A stretch of DNA of 43,484 nucleotides from the NCBI GenBank assembly GCA_031276635.1, contig JAISMU010000136.1:1-43484 (forward strand), written 5' to 3'. The DNA is from Deltaproteobacteria bacterium. GTDB taxonomy: Bacteria > Desulfobacterota > Desulfarculia > Adiutricales > Adiutricaceae. The translations under genes were made by a program, and so were the position numbers. Numbering within the stretch: position 1 is the stretch's first letter; each line of letters begins with the position of its first letter. Under the pieces are notes generated by a model. That model worked only from the letters and a program-made list of their open reading frames with translations, was not told the origin of the DNA and made no database searches. This document shows positions 19,355 to 27,577 of this stretch, in pieces.

Positions 19355-19723
19355 TCAAAATAGTACTTCTTTACAGTTAGGTAGCCTCATTGGTATGCGA
19401 AAATTATTAGCGATATACTCATATGCGTCTTCCTTAGCCTGAGTATTTATATGTCTCGCTTTAAGATTTGGTATAGTTTTCGGGTTTTTAAAATGACAAG
19501 CGTCATCTAACCGTTCCATTATATATACAGAATGAAGCTCGTCAATTTCTTCCTTAGATAAATAAAATCTATTCATAGCGGTACAAAGAACGGCTGAATC
19601 AGGGTCTTTTAAGAGACAGGGATCGGGAACGTTTTCTTTCTTCATCATCGTCACATCACCCACCTCAGCGAACAACGAAGAACTGAAGCCAAGACACAGC
19701 AAAACAATTAGAAAGTAACGCAT
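19355..19723 (-). CDS. small exported protein, paralogue 2
   Basis: A 122-residue product with a clear signal peptide (MRYFLIVLLCLGFSSSLFAE, likely cleavage after FA). Its mature part is about 100 residues with four Cys spaced like those of the upstream neighbour. It is homologous to the gene at 19736-20104: near-identical signal peptides, the shared pattern of hydrophobic, ERxD and CH residues, and a matching C-terminal Asn/Arg-Cys region. It begins 12 bases before the neighbour's stop on the reverse strand and has GGCGG before its ATG. No family is recognised. It lies between a dam remnant and a thyX remnant, so it may be phage cargo acting in the periplasm. No damage is visible in this copy. 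Confidence 0.7.
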   Translation of the reverse strand: MRYFLIVLLCLGFSSSLFAEVGDVTMMKKENVPDPCLLKDPDSAVLCTAMNRFYLSKEEIDELHSVYIMERLDDACHFKNPKTIPNLKARHINTQAKEDAYEYIANNFRIPMRLPNCKEVLF

Positions 19724-19735
19724 GGTCGAACCGCC

Positions 19736-20104
19736 TTATCTAACCCTAAATGGGTAAGGCTTATTAGCTGGAGCCCTATTTTTGCAATCAGAGGGCTTTA
19801 GTGATAAAGAAAACCGACTGTTTATATAATTATATACCGCTAAAGCCTCAGATGTATCTAAGGATTTCCTTCTCATGTAAGGGATAGCTTTTTCGTTTAT
19901 TAAATGACAGACCTCATCCACTCTCTCCCAAACTATAATACTGTAAATTAAACTAATTTCGGTACTATCCAACTTAAACTTTTTCCTCGCTTCGCACATC
20001 AAAATAGCTCCCTCAGTACTCTCTTTCTTACAATCGGAGATATTACTCGCGAACAACGGGGAACAAAAACCAAGACACAACAAAACAATTAGCAAGTAAC
20101 GCAT
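19736..20104 (-). CDS. small exported protein, paralogue 1
   Basis: A 122-residue product with signal peptide MRYLLIVLLCLGFCSPLFAS. Conserved features with paralogue 2 are a central ERVDEVCHL (ERLDDACHF in the other) and a C-terminal xDCK/xNCK. The four mature Cys in each suggest two disulfides in an oxidising compartment. AAGGAGG precedes the ATG by 8 bases, a strong ribosome binding site, and the dam-type frame overlaps its start by 16 bases, so it was translationally coupled to it. Upstream context (AAGG-GG-TCGACCATGCG) is also shared with paralogue 2, so the duplication included the ribosome binding site. Function unknown. Confidence 0.7.
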   Translation of the reverse strand: MRYLLIVLLCLGFCSPLFASNISDCKKESTEGAILMCEARKKFKLDSTEISLIYSIIVWERVDEVCHLINEKAIPYMRRKSLDTSEALAVYNYINSRFSLSLKPSDCKNRAPANKPYPFRVR

Positions 20105-20928
20105 GGTCGAGCCTCCTTAAGCAATCGCGTAAGACAACGCGCGCCGACTTCCGGGGAGAGCCAGAGACACTCCGTAACATGTTTACTCGCGCCGTTGATA
20201 TTGTGTTTTGTCACCATTGACCAGTCCGGTAGTAACGCGCTATATAAATCAGTGTAATAACCACTGATAATGAACATAATGTTAGACTTCCGCGCCGCGT
20301 TGAGGAATCGAATACGCTCCTCGTCGGTCATGTCATACCGATATTGTCTGGTCGTCCGTCGGGTGGCCCCGATATAAGGCGGGTCACAGTAGACCAGGGT
20401 CTCCGGGCCGTGGGAGCGACTGTGCCGCTCAATCAAATCAATCCCATCCTCCTCCTCAATGGTCACTTCCCGAAGCCGCTCAATCACGTCCACCAGATGC
20501 TCGTGATAACCTACCCAATTCTTGGCCTGATTCTTCTGACTGAACCGCGTGTCGAAGTCCGTAACCTTAGTCTTCAAATTCTTATGAATAGAGAAACAGG
20601 ACCGGACCACCAACGCCTAGGCGCGAATCACCGGGTCATCATGGTCAGCTTTCTCCAGGGCCAGCTCCAGCTCCGCCCGAGCGTCAGGGGTGTAGATTAA
20701 TTCTCGGAGTAGTTTATCAGTTGTGGCGTCGTCCCGCAAGATCCTGAACAAATTAACCTCGTCGCGATTCAGATCATTATAAATCTCCATCTTGACCGGC
20801 GGTTTCCGTAACAAGACTGAGGCCGCCCCGGCGAACGGCTCTATATAGTAATTGTGGGGCGGGAAGTGAGAAATAATCCACGGGGCCATCCGCCACTTCC
20901 CCTCAAAGTAAGCCACCGCCGGTCTCAT
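20089..20928 (-). pseudogene. dam: DNA adenine methylase (Dam/D12 class) with in-frame amber codon
   Basis: N6-adenine DNA methyltransferase of the D12 (Dam-like) class. The N-terminal half (20928-20617) has the AdoMet-binding start YFEGKWRMAPWI and EPFAGAASVLL. The C-terminal half (20616-20089) has the catalytic DPPY motif in YCDPPYIGATR and a normal end. The two halves are in the same frame and separated only by TAG at 20617-20619. Restoring this codon gives an unbroken 279-residue protein; TGG (Trp) would be a one-base change. It is the first gene of a reverse-strand phage-like cassette. As it stands only truncated products are expected, unless the amber codon is suppressed or translation restarts at the TTG at 20613. 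Confidence 0.85.
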
Positions 20929-21161
20929 TCAAACTTTCCCAACAAGGCCGAGTCAACCGAGCTGGGCGCGACGAACGTCCGGGGATAGTTATCTCTTGGA
21001 ATAACCCAGAGCCTGGACAACCTTCCGAAAAGTGGACAAGCGGAACCGCTTATTTCCAAAAGACATTATCCCGCAGGGCTTGTTTTCCCCTTTTGCCCTC
21101 GGTCGGGCCTTTTTACGCCCCGCCCGCGGGCCTAAAGGCTTTGAGGCGAAAATTATTTTTA

Positions 21162-21190
21162 TTGACCTAAAATATCAAAAACGCTATAAT
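21162..21190 (+). promoter_or_regulatory. sigma-70-type promoter for DUF1156 methylase
   Basis: TTGACC at 21162-21167 and a perfect TATAAT at 21185-21190, with the ideal 17-base spacer. Transcription would begin around 21197, leaving a leader of about 130 bases before the ATG at 21326. Confidence 0.75.
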
Positions 21191-21214
21191 GTTTAAGCTT
21201 GAAAAGGTGAATAG

Positions 21215-21259
21215 ATGATAACCGCGGGGCGTCTGGCCTGGGGGGAGAGTCAGGTCTGA
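21215..21259 (+). other. possible 14-codon leader reading frame
   Basis: Within the methylase leader, ATG at 21215 follows AAAGGTG by a normal distance and opens a frame of 14 codons (MITAGRLAWGESQV) ending in TGA. Position and ribosome binding site suggest a leader peptide or upstream regulator of translation, but composition gives no hint of which signal. Confidence 0.25.
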
Positions 21260-21325
21260 TTTTTTCAATTATTCAGATTTTGGTTGGAAAACCCTGAATG
21301 AGTTTTTGAGCCTAAGAGGCGATAA

Positions 21326-24106
21326 ATGAGCGGCGGAAAAAAACTAATAGAGGTCGCTTTACCACTTAAGGATATCAATGAAATCACCCAAAAGGAGCTT
21401 AACTCCTATTTTGGTCGCCCGTCAACTCTCCATTTATGGTGGTCCCGCAAACCCTTGTCTGTAGCCCGGGCCGTCCTTTTCGCTTCTTTAGTTGACGATC
21501 CCTCGGCCCGGCCCGATTTATTTCCTTCCCTTGAGGCTCAAGACGAGGAAAGAGCCAGGTTGTCGGATCTTCTTTTGAAACTGATAACTTGGGAAAATTC
21601 TAACAATGAGCGGGTGTTAGCTGAGGCCAGAGCCGAAATTCGGAACTCAATGGGGGAAAATAAAATCGAATTTTTTGACCCCTTCGCCGGTGGAGGCTCC
21701 ATTCCCTTGGAGGCTCAAAGACTCGGTTTGATTACCCAGGCCGCTGATTTAAATCCCGTAGCTGTCATGATCAATAAAGCCACCTTGGAAATTCCGCCGA
21801 AATTCGCCCAAAAACCCCCAGTTAACCCTCAAAGCTTGAGGAATAATTATGAGGGAGCTAAATGGGTCAGAGCTATAGGCTTGACCGAGGATATAGCCCA
21901 CTATTCCCAGCTGCTTAAAATGATGGCTTTCGATAGAATAGGCGCCCTGTATCCACGGATCAAGCTGCCTGGTCAAGAGGGTAGCGTTCTGGAATCCTCG
22001 GTCATCGCCTGGCTTTGGGCTAGAACTGTCAAATGCCCCAATCCAGCCTGTGGCTGTCAAGCCCCCCTGGTCAATTCTTTCGCCCTATCGAAAAAAAAAG
22101 GAGCCGAGTTTTACGTTTTTCCTGTCCACGATAATGGCGTTTTCACTTATCAGATTCGCGAGGGGCAACCAACTCTTAATGGGACAGTCAATCATCAAGG
22201 AGCGAAATGTCTGGCCTGCCAAAGCCCCATCAGTCTTGCCTATATCCGGGAGGAAGGTAGCGCTAATAGGCTGGGAAATGATCTAATCGCTATAGTCACG
22301 AAAAATAATAATAAAACAGTTTATTTACCGCCTGATCTCCTTCAGGAAAAAATGGCCCGGCAACCTGAGCCAGAGGACGCCCCTGAGGCGGAGTTGCCGG
22401 AAAAAGCCCTGGGGTTTCGTTTATACAAATACGGTTTTTTGAAATATAAAAATATTTTCACTAACCGGCAGTTAATCTTGTTGACAACTTTATGCTCTTT
22501 AGTCAAGGATATTCAATTAATCGTTGAGAAAGACGCTATCGCGTCCGGCTGGGCCGCTGATGGTCTGGGCCTGGCTGAGGGAGGCTCCGGAGCCAAGTCT
22601 TATAGTCAAGCTATCGCTGTTTATCTGAGTTTTATAATCGATAAAATAGCTCTTTATCATTCAAGCATATGCTCTTGGCATTCAACTAGAGAAATATTAG
22701 GAAATACTTTCGCGAAAAGGTCTTTGCCCATGATCTGGAATTACGCGGAGGGTAACCCATTTTCCGATTCCTCTGGCAGTATTGAGGTCATAACTAAATG
22801 GATAATTGAGAGCGTCAAAAATTTCCCCGCCTCTGGGGCGGCTGATATCAGGTTAAGCGACGCTCAAATACCTGATAATTCCTTGAATAATGTTGTTATA
22901 TCCACCGATCCTCCTTATTATGATAATATTGGCTACTCTGATTTATCAGATTTTTTTTATGTCTGGCTTCGTTTATCTCTCAGAAATATCTATGAATCTG
23001 TTTTTTCCAGGATAATGACCCCTAAAATTGAAGAGCTGATAGCTTCGCCTTTTCGGTTTGAGGGCGATAAAAAGAAAGCCAAGGCTTTTTTTGAGTCGGG
23101 AATGCGTCAGGTTTTTTCGAACTTGTCAACTTATAGCTCCGCTGATTATCCTGTTACCATCTATTACGCTTTTAAGCAAAGTGAGTCTGAGGGCCGCTCC
23201 GAGGGTCGCGAAATCGCCTCGACTGGCTGGGAGGCCATGCTTTCAGCTTTAATTGAGGCGGGGTTCACCATAACCGCAACTTGGCCGATTCTAACGGAAA
23301 AGAATAATCGACCATTAAGCTTGGGCGTTAACGGTTTATCCTCGTCAATTGTTCTTGTTTGTCGCAAACGCTCTTCTGACGTTGGCGCTATCTCGCGAAG
23401 AGATTTCTTGATTTCATTGAGCTCTGAATTGGCTCCCGCTATTATGGAACTCCAACGGATCAATATTTCGCCAGTGGACTTGGCTCAAGCGGCCATTGGC
23501 CCAGGGATGGCTATTTTTTCCCGACACGCCAAAGTCCTGGATCCGAATGGCTCTTCTATGAGCGTGCGAGAGGCCTTGGCTTTGATTAATAAAGAGTTGG
23601 ACAAGTATTTTTCCGCCCAAGAGGAGTCCTTGGATAAGGCAAGCTCTTTTTGCGTCTCTCTTTTCTCTCAGGTTGGGTTTAACAGTATCAGCTTCAGTCA
23701 GGCTGATATCCTGGCCCGGGCCAAAAACCTCTCCGTGGCTGATTTGGCGAAAATGAAAGTGGTGGAGTCTAAAAAAGGCCAGGTCCGGCTTCTTGAGCCA
23801 GGCGAGTATTCTGACCAGGTTAACCCAGCTGAGAGTAATGTTTGGTTTTTAACTCACCTGCTGATCCACGCGCTTAACACCGGCGGGCTCTCGGCTTGCG
23901 CCAAAATCGCCCAGATTGTTGACTTGAGCGCTAGTTTTAATCTAGCCCGAACTCTAGCCTATCGTCTTTACATCATCAGCGACCATAATAAATGGAATCA
24001 ATTGGCCACCACTTATAATTGCCTGGTCTATAGTTGGCCAGATATTCAAGCTAAATATATTGAACTTAAATTAGCGAATCAAACTGAAGATTTAAAACTT
24101 TTTTAA
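21326..24106 (+). CDS. DUF1156/COG1743 adenine-specific DNA methylase with Zn ribbon
   Basis: A 926-residue DNA methyltransferase. The family-defining N-terminus is present (SYFGRPSTLHLWWSRKPLSV near residue 30). The AdoMet motif I DPFAGGGSIPLEA is near residue 117, and the catalytic DPPY of TDPPYYDNIGYSDL near residue 527. Between them lies a zinc-ribbon-like insert with Cys pairs (CPNPACGC near 230, CLAC near 290). Family knowledge: COG1743 proteins are found in predicted phage-defence islands with a DUF499 (COG1483) ATPase and helicase or nuclease partners. None of these lies beside it here, so it is an orphan or its partners are lost. It has a strong promoter and GAGG 7-8 bases before the ATG. 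The frame is intact over 2.8 kb next to badly decayed genes, so it is probably still in use. Confidence 0.9.
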   Translation: MSGGKKLIEVALPLKDINEITQKELNSYFGRPSTLHLWWSRKPLSVARAVLFASLVDDPSARPDLFPSLEAQDEERARLSDLLLKLITWENSNNERVLAEARAEIRNSMGENKIEFFDPFAGGGSIPLEAQRLGLITQAADLNPVAVMINKATLEIPPKFAQKPPVNPQSLRNNYEGAKWVRAIGLTEDIAHYSQLLKMMAFDRIGALYPRIKLPGQEGSVLESSVIAWLWARTVKCPNPACGCQAPLVNSFALSKKKGAEFYVFPVHDNGVFTYQIREGQPTLNGTVNHQGAKCLACQSPISLAYIREEGSANRLGNDLIAIVTKNNNKTVYLPPDLLQEKMARQPEPEDAPEAELPEKALGFRLYKYGFLKYKNIFTNRQLILLTTLCSLVKDIQLIVEKDAIASGWAADGLGLAEGGSGAKSYSQAIAVYLSFIIDKIALYHSSICSWHSTREILGNTFAKRSLPMIWNYAEGNPFSDSSGSIEVITKWIIESVKNFPASGAADIRLSDAQIPDNSLNNVVISTDPPYYDNIGYSDLSDFFYVWLRLSLRNIYESVFSRIMTPKIEELIASPFRFEGDKKKAKAFFESGMRQVFSNLSTYSSADYPVTIYYAFKQSESEGRSEGREIASTGWEAMLSALIEAGFTITATWPILTEKNNRPLSLGVNGLSSSIVLVCRKRSSDVGAISRRDFLISLSSELAPAIMELQRINISPVDLAQAAIGPGMAIFSRHAKVLDPNGSSMSVREALALINKELDKYFSAQEESLDKASSFCVSLFSQVGFNSISFSQADILARAKNLSVADLAKMKVVESKKGQVRLLEPGEYSDQVNPAESNVWFLTHLLIHALNTGGLSACAKIAQIVDLSASFNLARTLAYRLYIISDHNKWNQLATTYNCLVYSWPDIQAKYIELKLANQTEDLKLF

Positions 24107-24553
24107 GTTAAAGTTTTTTGTTATATATTATTTTAAATAGATATGTATTTTTTTACTTTACCCAAGATCAACTGGATTTGGGTTTTTCGAAAAAATTTTT
24201 AGCTCAGCCTTGACAAGACTGGGGGAGCTTGGTAAATAGAATTATGTTCAATATTGGACAAGGTCATATAGTGGAGTTTGTTGGTTATGAGGCTGACTTG
24301 GACAGTCCACCTTTTGGCCATTAACCCCGAGGGCTCCCTTTTTTTTTGAAAAATCGCTCCAGGCGGTTTTTTTAGGCGAGCCATTTGGAGATTATCCTAT
24401 ATTGGAGAAACACATGTATTGATGAAGCTATTTCTTGGCCCCGTTTATTTCGGGAATCCGAGCGTAATTAGCTGAAATCATGGAGATAAAAGTTGCCGTT
24501 TCCGGCCACGGGAGAGAGGTCACGCCTCGTGAGCGTTTATTGGAGGTTTTTTT
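24107..24553. other. 447-base spacer ending in a dispersed repeat
   Basis: AT-rich left part with T-runs after the methylase, no supported gene, then the dispersed repeat copy at 24454-24546, whose right end merges into the ribosome binding site of the PadR gene. Confidence 0.5.
24454..24546 (+). repeat. dispersed spacer repeat, family A/B, copy 2
   Basis: It aligns with 13550-13639. The right end (GAGCGTTTATTGGAGG) supplies the GGAGG ribosome binding site of the PadR gene, so an element of this family has probably become part of that gene's control region. Confidence 0.55.
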
Positions 24554-24937
24554 ATGGATTTTGGTGATTGTCCCTGCACCGGCAAGACCCTGACTAAACT
24601 GGTGAAACCCCTGGTCATGACTTTTTTGGCCAAGGGCCAGTCCCATGGCTACGCCATCCAGCGACTGTTAGAGAATCAAGGGGGATTTATTCAAGGCCCG
24701 CCGGACTTAAGTGGGATTTACAGGAGCCTCAAGGAGATGGAAAGTCAGGGCTATGTGGAGGCCACCTGGGTCACTCAGGAAGGTGGGGCTCCGAAAAAAT
24801 GTTTCAGTTTGACTCCCAACGGCCTCGCCTGTCTGGCCAAGTGGAAGGAAACTCTCATCAACTATCGGGCCCAAATTGATGAGCTGATCGCTTTTATGGA
24901 CGAGTTGTCCCTGGATGAGCCTGAGCTCAATGGATAG
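24554..24937 (+). CDS. PadR-family transcriptional regulator
   Basis: A 127-residue winged-helix regulator. It has the PadR pattern: KPLVMTFLAKGQSHGYAIQR (helix 1 to 2, with HGY), then SGIYRSLKEMESQGYVEATW (recognition helix and wing), and a C-terminal dimerisation helix. The N-terminus holds Cys-Pro-Cys (DCPCTGKTL), which might ligate a metal or react to redox change (inference). GGAGG lies 7 bases before the ATG, inside or adjoining a dispersed repeat. It ends 10 bases before the channel-GTPase frame and is likely its repressor, acting on the shared promoter upstream. Confidence 0.88.
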   Translation: MDFGDCPCTGKTLTKLVKPLVMTFLAKGQSHGYAIQRLLENQGGFIQGPPDLSGIYRSLKEMESQGYVEATWVTQEGGAPKKCFSLTPNGLACLAKWKETLINYRAQIDELIAFMDELSLDEPELNG

Positions 24938-24947
24938 GGTGGCTACG

Positions 24948-26867
24948 ATGATTTCGCGTAGAGAGTTTTTGGGCGAGTTCTGGGGGACATTTCTTCTGGT
25001 GTTTCTGGGCGTGGGGTCGGTCCAGGCGGCGGTCCTCACTGGCGTTCAGAGGGGCATCTGGCAGGTGGCCGTGGTCTGGGGCATAGCCGTGGCCCTGGCC
25101 ATTTACGCTTTTGGGGCCGCCTCCGGGGCCCACATCAACCCGGCCATGACCGTGGCCTTCGTGGTTTGGCGTGGTTTTCCCCCCAAAAAAGCCCTTTGGT
25201 ATTTTTTGGCTCAATTGGTGGGGGCCATCATGGCGGCGGCTCTTTTGTATGTGTTTTTCAAAGGGGCCCTGGCCCATTTTGAGGCCGCCAATGGAATTGT
25301 CCGCGGCCTGCCTGGCAGCGAGCTTTCGGCCATGACCTTTGGGGAGTATTTTCCCCACCCGGGCGTGACTAAAGCTTTGGGGTGGCCCAGCTCAATTACG
25401 CCAGTTAGCCTGGCCGCCTTCACGGAGTTGGTGGGGACAGCCATTTTGGCGGCTATGGTTTTTAGCCTGACTGACTCCAAAAACGCGGGAGGGCCCGGGG
25501 CGGCCTTGGCCCCAGTCTTCATTGGCTTGACCGTGGCCGCGGTTATTTGTGTTCTGGCTCCCCTGACTCAGGTCGGCTTGAACCCGGCGCGGGATTTCGG
25601 GCCCCGTCTGGTGGCCTATTTTCTGGGTTGGGGAACCATCGCCATCCCCGGTCCCTCGGGCGGATTTTTTACGGTCTACATTCTCGCTCCCTGCCTGGGG
25701 GCGATAATTGGCGCCTGGCTTTATCAATTTTCCACAGATTATGGCCAAGCGCGCGAGAAAATAAGGAGTTCATCTATGTCAATTCCCAAGTTGGTCATTA
25801 TTGGTGGTTTTTTGGGGGCTGGCAAAACCACCCTGATGGGACGGGCTCGCCAGGAATTGGCAAGCCGCGGGCTCAAAGTCGGTTTGGTCACCAATGATCA
25901 GGCCAAGGGGTTGGTGGACACCGCCTGGCTGGGTGGCCAGCCCAAGGTCGTGGAGCTGACCGGGAGTTGTTTCTGCTGTAATTTTGCGGGATTTGAGAGA
26001 GCCTTAAACGAATTGTCCCAGTGGGGGGCCGAGGTCATTCTGGCTGAGCCGGTGGGGAGCTGCGCCGATTTGAGCGCCACGGTCATCCAACCCTTGAAAG
26101 ATCTCGCCAAAGACAAGTATCAGACCGCGCCGTTTTCGGTTGTTTTGGATCCGGTGCGGGCTCAGGAGGTCTTGGGAACCAGAAAATCTCTTCTACACAA
26201 GGACGCCCTCTACATTCTGGGGTTGCAGGTAGCTGAGGCTGACGTGATTGTCCTGAATAAAGTCGATCTTCTGACTACGGGGGAGAAAGAGGAATTATTG
26301 AGCCAGCTGGCCAAGAAATACCCCAAAGCTCAGGTTACCAGCCTATCCGCCAAAGAAGGGGAGGGGGTTTCTACTTGGCTTAAAGAGCTTATGTCTGGGG
26401 CCGGCCAGTCTGGACGCCAGATCATTGAGGTGGATTACGACCGCTACGCCAATGGCGAGGCGGTTTTAGGTTGGTTGAACCTGTCAGTGGGCGGCGATTT
26501 TTCTGCCCGGGGCGGGGAGAGGGTTTTGAAAGATTTTTTGGACACTCTGCGCTCTGAGCTGGAGAGTTCCAAAATGGAGACAGGCCATGTCAAAGTTTTG
26601 TGGCCCAGCCTAGAAGGCAACTTTCTCGGCAATCTCACCGACACCCATCGCCCGCCTGTAATCACCAGAGGCCCAGGCCAGGCCGCGTCCGGGCCGATTC
26701 TTGTTAACGCCCGGGTGGAGAGCGAGCCCGACGCTCTGGAAAAGCTGGTCCGCCGAATTTTGGGCCATATCGGGCAAGGCGACAGCCTTGAGACTCTGGT
26801 CAAGGATGTTTACTGCCTTAAGCCAGGTCGCCCCAACCCGACCCATCGATACGCCCAGGTAGTTTAG
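24948..26867 (+). CDS. aquaporin/glycerol-facilitator (MIP) channel fused to CobW/UreG-like GTPase
   Basis: One open frame of 639 codons. Residues 1-270 form a MIP channel with hydrophobic helices and both NPA boxes (HINPAMTV near 63, LNPARDFGPRL near 210), for water, glycerol or another small neutral solute. After a short hydrophilic linker, a G3E-type P-loop GTPase starts at Met 277 (ATG at 25776): Walker A GGFLGAGKTT, metal-site-like CFCC about 65 residues on, and NKVDLL. Such GTPases insert or deliver metals or cofactors. An AAGGAG ribosome binding site lies 8 bases before the internal ATG and is in frame, so a separate GTPase may also be made. The start at 24948 is preferred to 24915 because it follows a GGGTGG site, clears the PadR stop, and puts the first helix at the usual distance. 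Confidence 0.85.
   Translation: MISRREFLGEFWGTFLLVFLGVGSVQAAVLTGVQRGIWQVAVVWGIAVALAIYAFGAASGAHINPAMTVAFVVWRGFPPKKALWYFLAQLVGAIMAAALLYVFFKGALAHFEAANGIVRGLPGSELSAMTFGEYFPHPGVTKALGWPSSITPVSLAAFTELVGTAILAAMVFSLTDSKNAGGPGAALAPVFIGLTVAAVICVLAPLTQVGLNPARDFGPRLVAYFLGWGTIAIPGPSGGFFTVYILAPCLGAIIGAWLYQFSTDYGQAREKIRSSSMSIPKLVIIGGFLGAGKTTLMGRARQELASRGLKVGLVTNDQAKGLVDTAWLGGQPKVVELTGSCFCCNFAGFERALNELSQWGAEVILAEPVGSCADLSATVIQPLKDLAKDKYQTAPFSVVLDPVRAQEVLGTRKSLLHKDALYILGLQVAEADVIVLNKVDLLTTGEKEELLSQLAKKYPKAQVTSLSAKEGEGVSTWLKELMSGAGQSGRQIIEVDYDRYANGEAVLGWLNLSVGGDFSARGGERVLKDFLDTLRSELESSKMETGHVKVLWPSLEGNFLGNLTDTHRPPVITRGPGQAASGPILVNARVESEPDALEKLVRRILGHIGQGDSLETLVKDVYCLKPGRPNPTHRYAQVV
25764..25778 (+). promoter_or_regulatory. 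internal ribosome binding site and start for the GTPase half
   Basis: AAGGAG followed by 8 bases and ATG at 25776. The site lies inside the continuous channel-GTPase frame and precedes exactly the point where the GTPase domain begins (MSIPKLVIIGGF), so it is best explained as the original start of a separate gene. Confidence 0.6.
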
Positions 26868-27577
26868 CTTAACTATTTATTATTATGTTTAATAATCCGC
26901 GGGGGGAGCTCCGGCCTTCCTTCGCGGCCCAACCCTGGCGATGGGCTGGAGCGCTTTGGCCTGGGCGGCCTAAGTTAGATTATTATTTTATAAAAAATTG
27001 AAACGTGTTACATTAAATATGCATAATATCTATTATTAGGAATGTATATAATTAAGTAAATAGTAATTCAATCCTCCAATCAACGGTCACATCTAATAAT
27101 AACCTTGTTAAATCTCATCATTAGTCTAGTATTTTTTTATCAATAACTAAATTAGTATATTATAAAATTTTATCATTATATTATAATATATTAATTAATT
27201 TAATTTATAGATGCAATAAACCTTGAGGTTATCGGTAAGATCAAAAAATCTGGCCCAAACTTCCCCGCGGGGCTGAGAACTCGCTTGCGGCAGCTTCTAA
27301 GGTAGTTCATTTACGTTTGGCGGGGCTATTGTCAGTTATTTCTTTATTTGTCATTATTCCAGAAATCTGATATTATTCTTTTAACAGGGCAAAAAATTTT
27401 TAAAAACATAGACCTTACGACTTTTAAAAAAACGTTTTTTAAGAGCGGTTTTTGATAACAGCTTAAAATTATTAGATTTTTCCGATGAAAAAAATTTTTT
27501 TTGATTGAGCGAGGTCAGTTCGCGGCGTAATAAAACTTGGTAAATTTTTGGTTTCCAGAATTCCGAGGGATTTTTCC
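26868..27577. other. 710-base AT-rich spacer
   Basis: Mostly A/T with poly-A/T runs, plus two short GC-rich islets (about 26895-26970 and 27250-27330). No recognisable gene, RNA or clear terminator. Confidence 0.55.

Larger units (their letters stand above)
20929..21325. other. divergent spacer between dam remnant and DUF1156 methylase
   Basis: It separates two oppositely transcribed methylase genes. The right half carries a consensus-like forward promoter (21162-21190) and a long leader with a possible 14-codon reading frame. The left part contains GC-rich, palindrome-rich sequence (for example CCCGCCCGCGGGC around 21120) and no recognised gene. No equally clear promoter for the reverse cassette was found. 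Confidence 0.55.

Noticed and set aside
18415-20619. Amber codons in the nuclease remnant and in dam as sign of recoding (for example pyrrolysine)
   Set aside because: uvrB, recJ, the channel-GTPase gene and others end normally with TAG, and the remnant has other damage (missing half, lost catalytic residue). Ordinary decay fits better.
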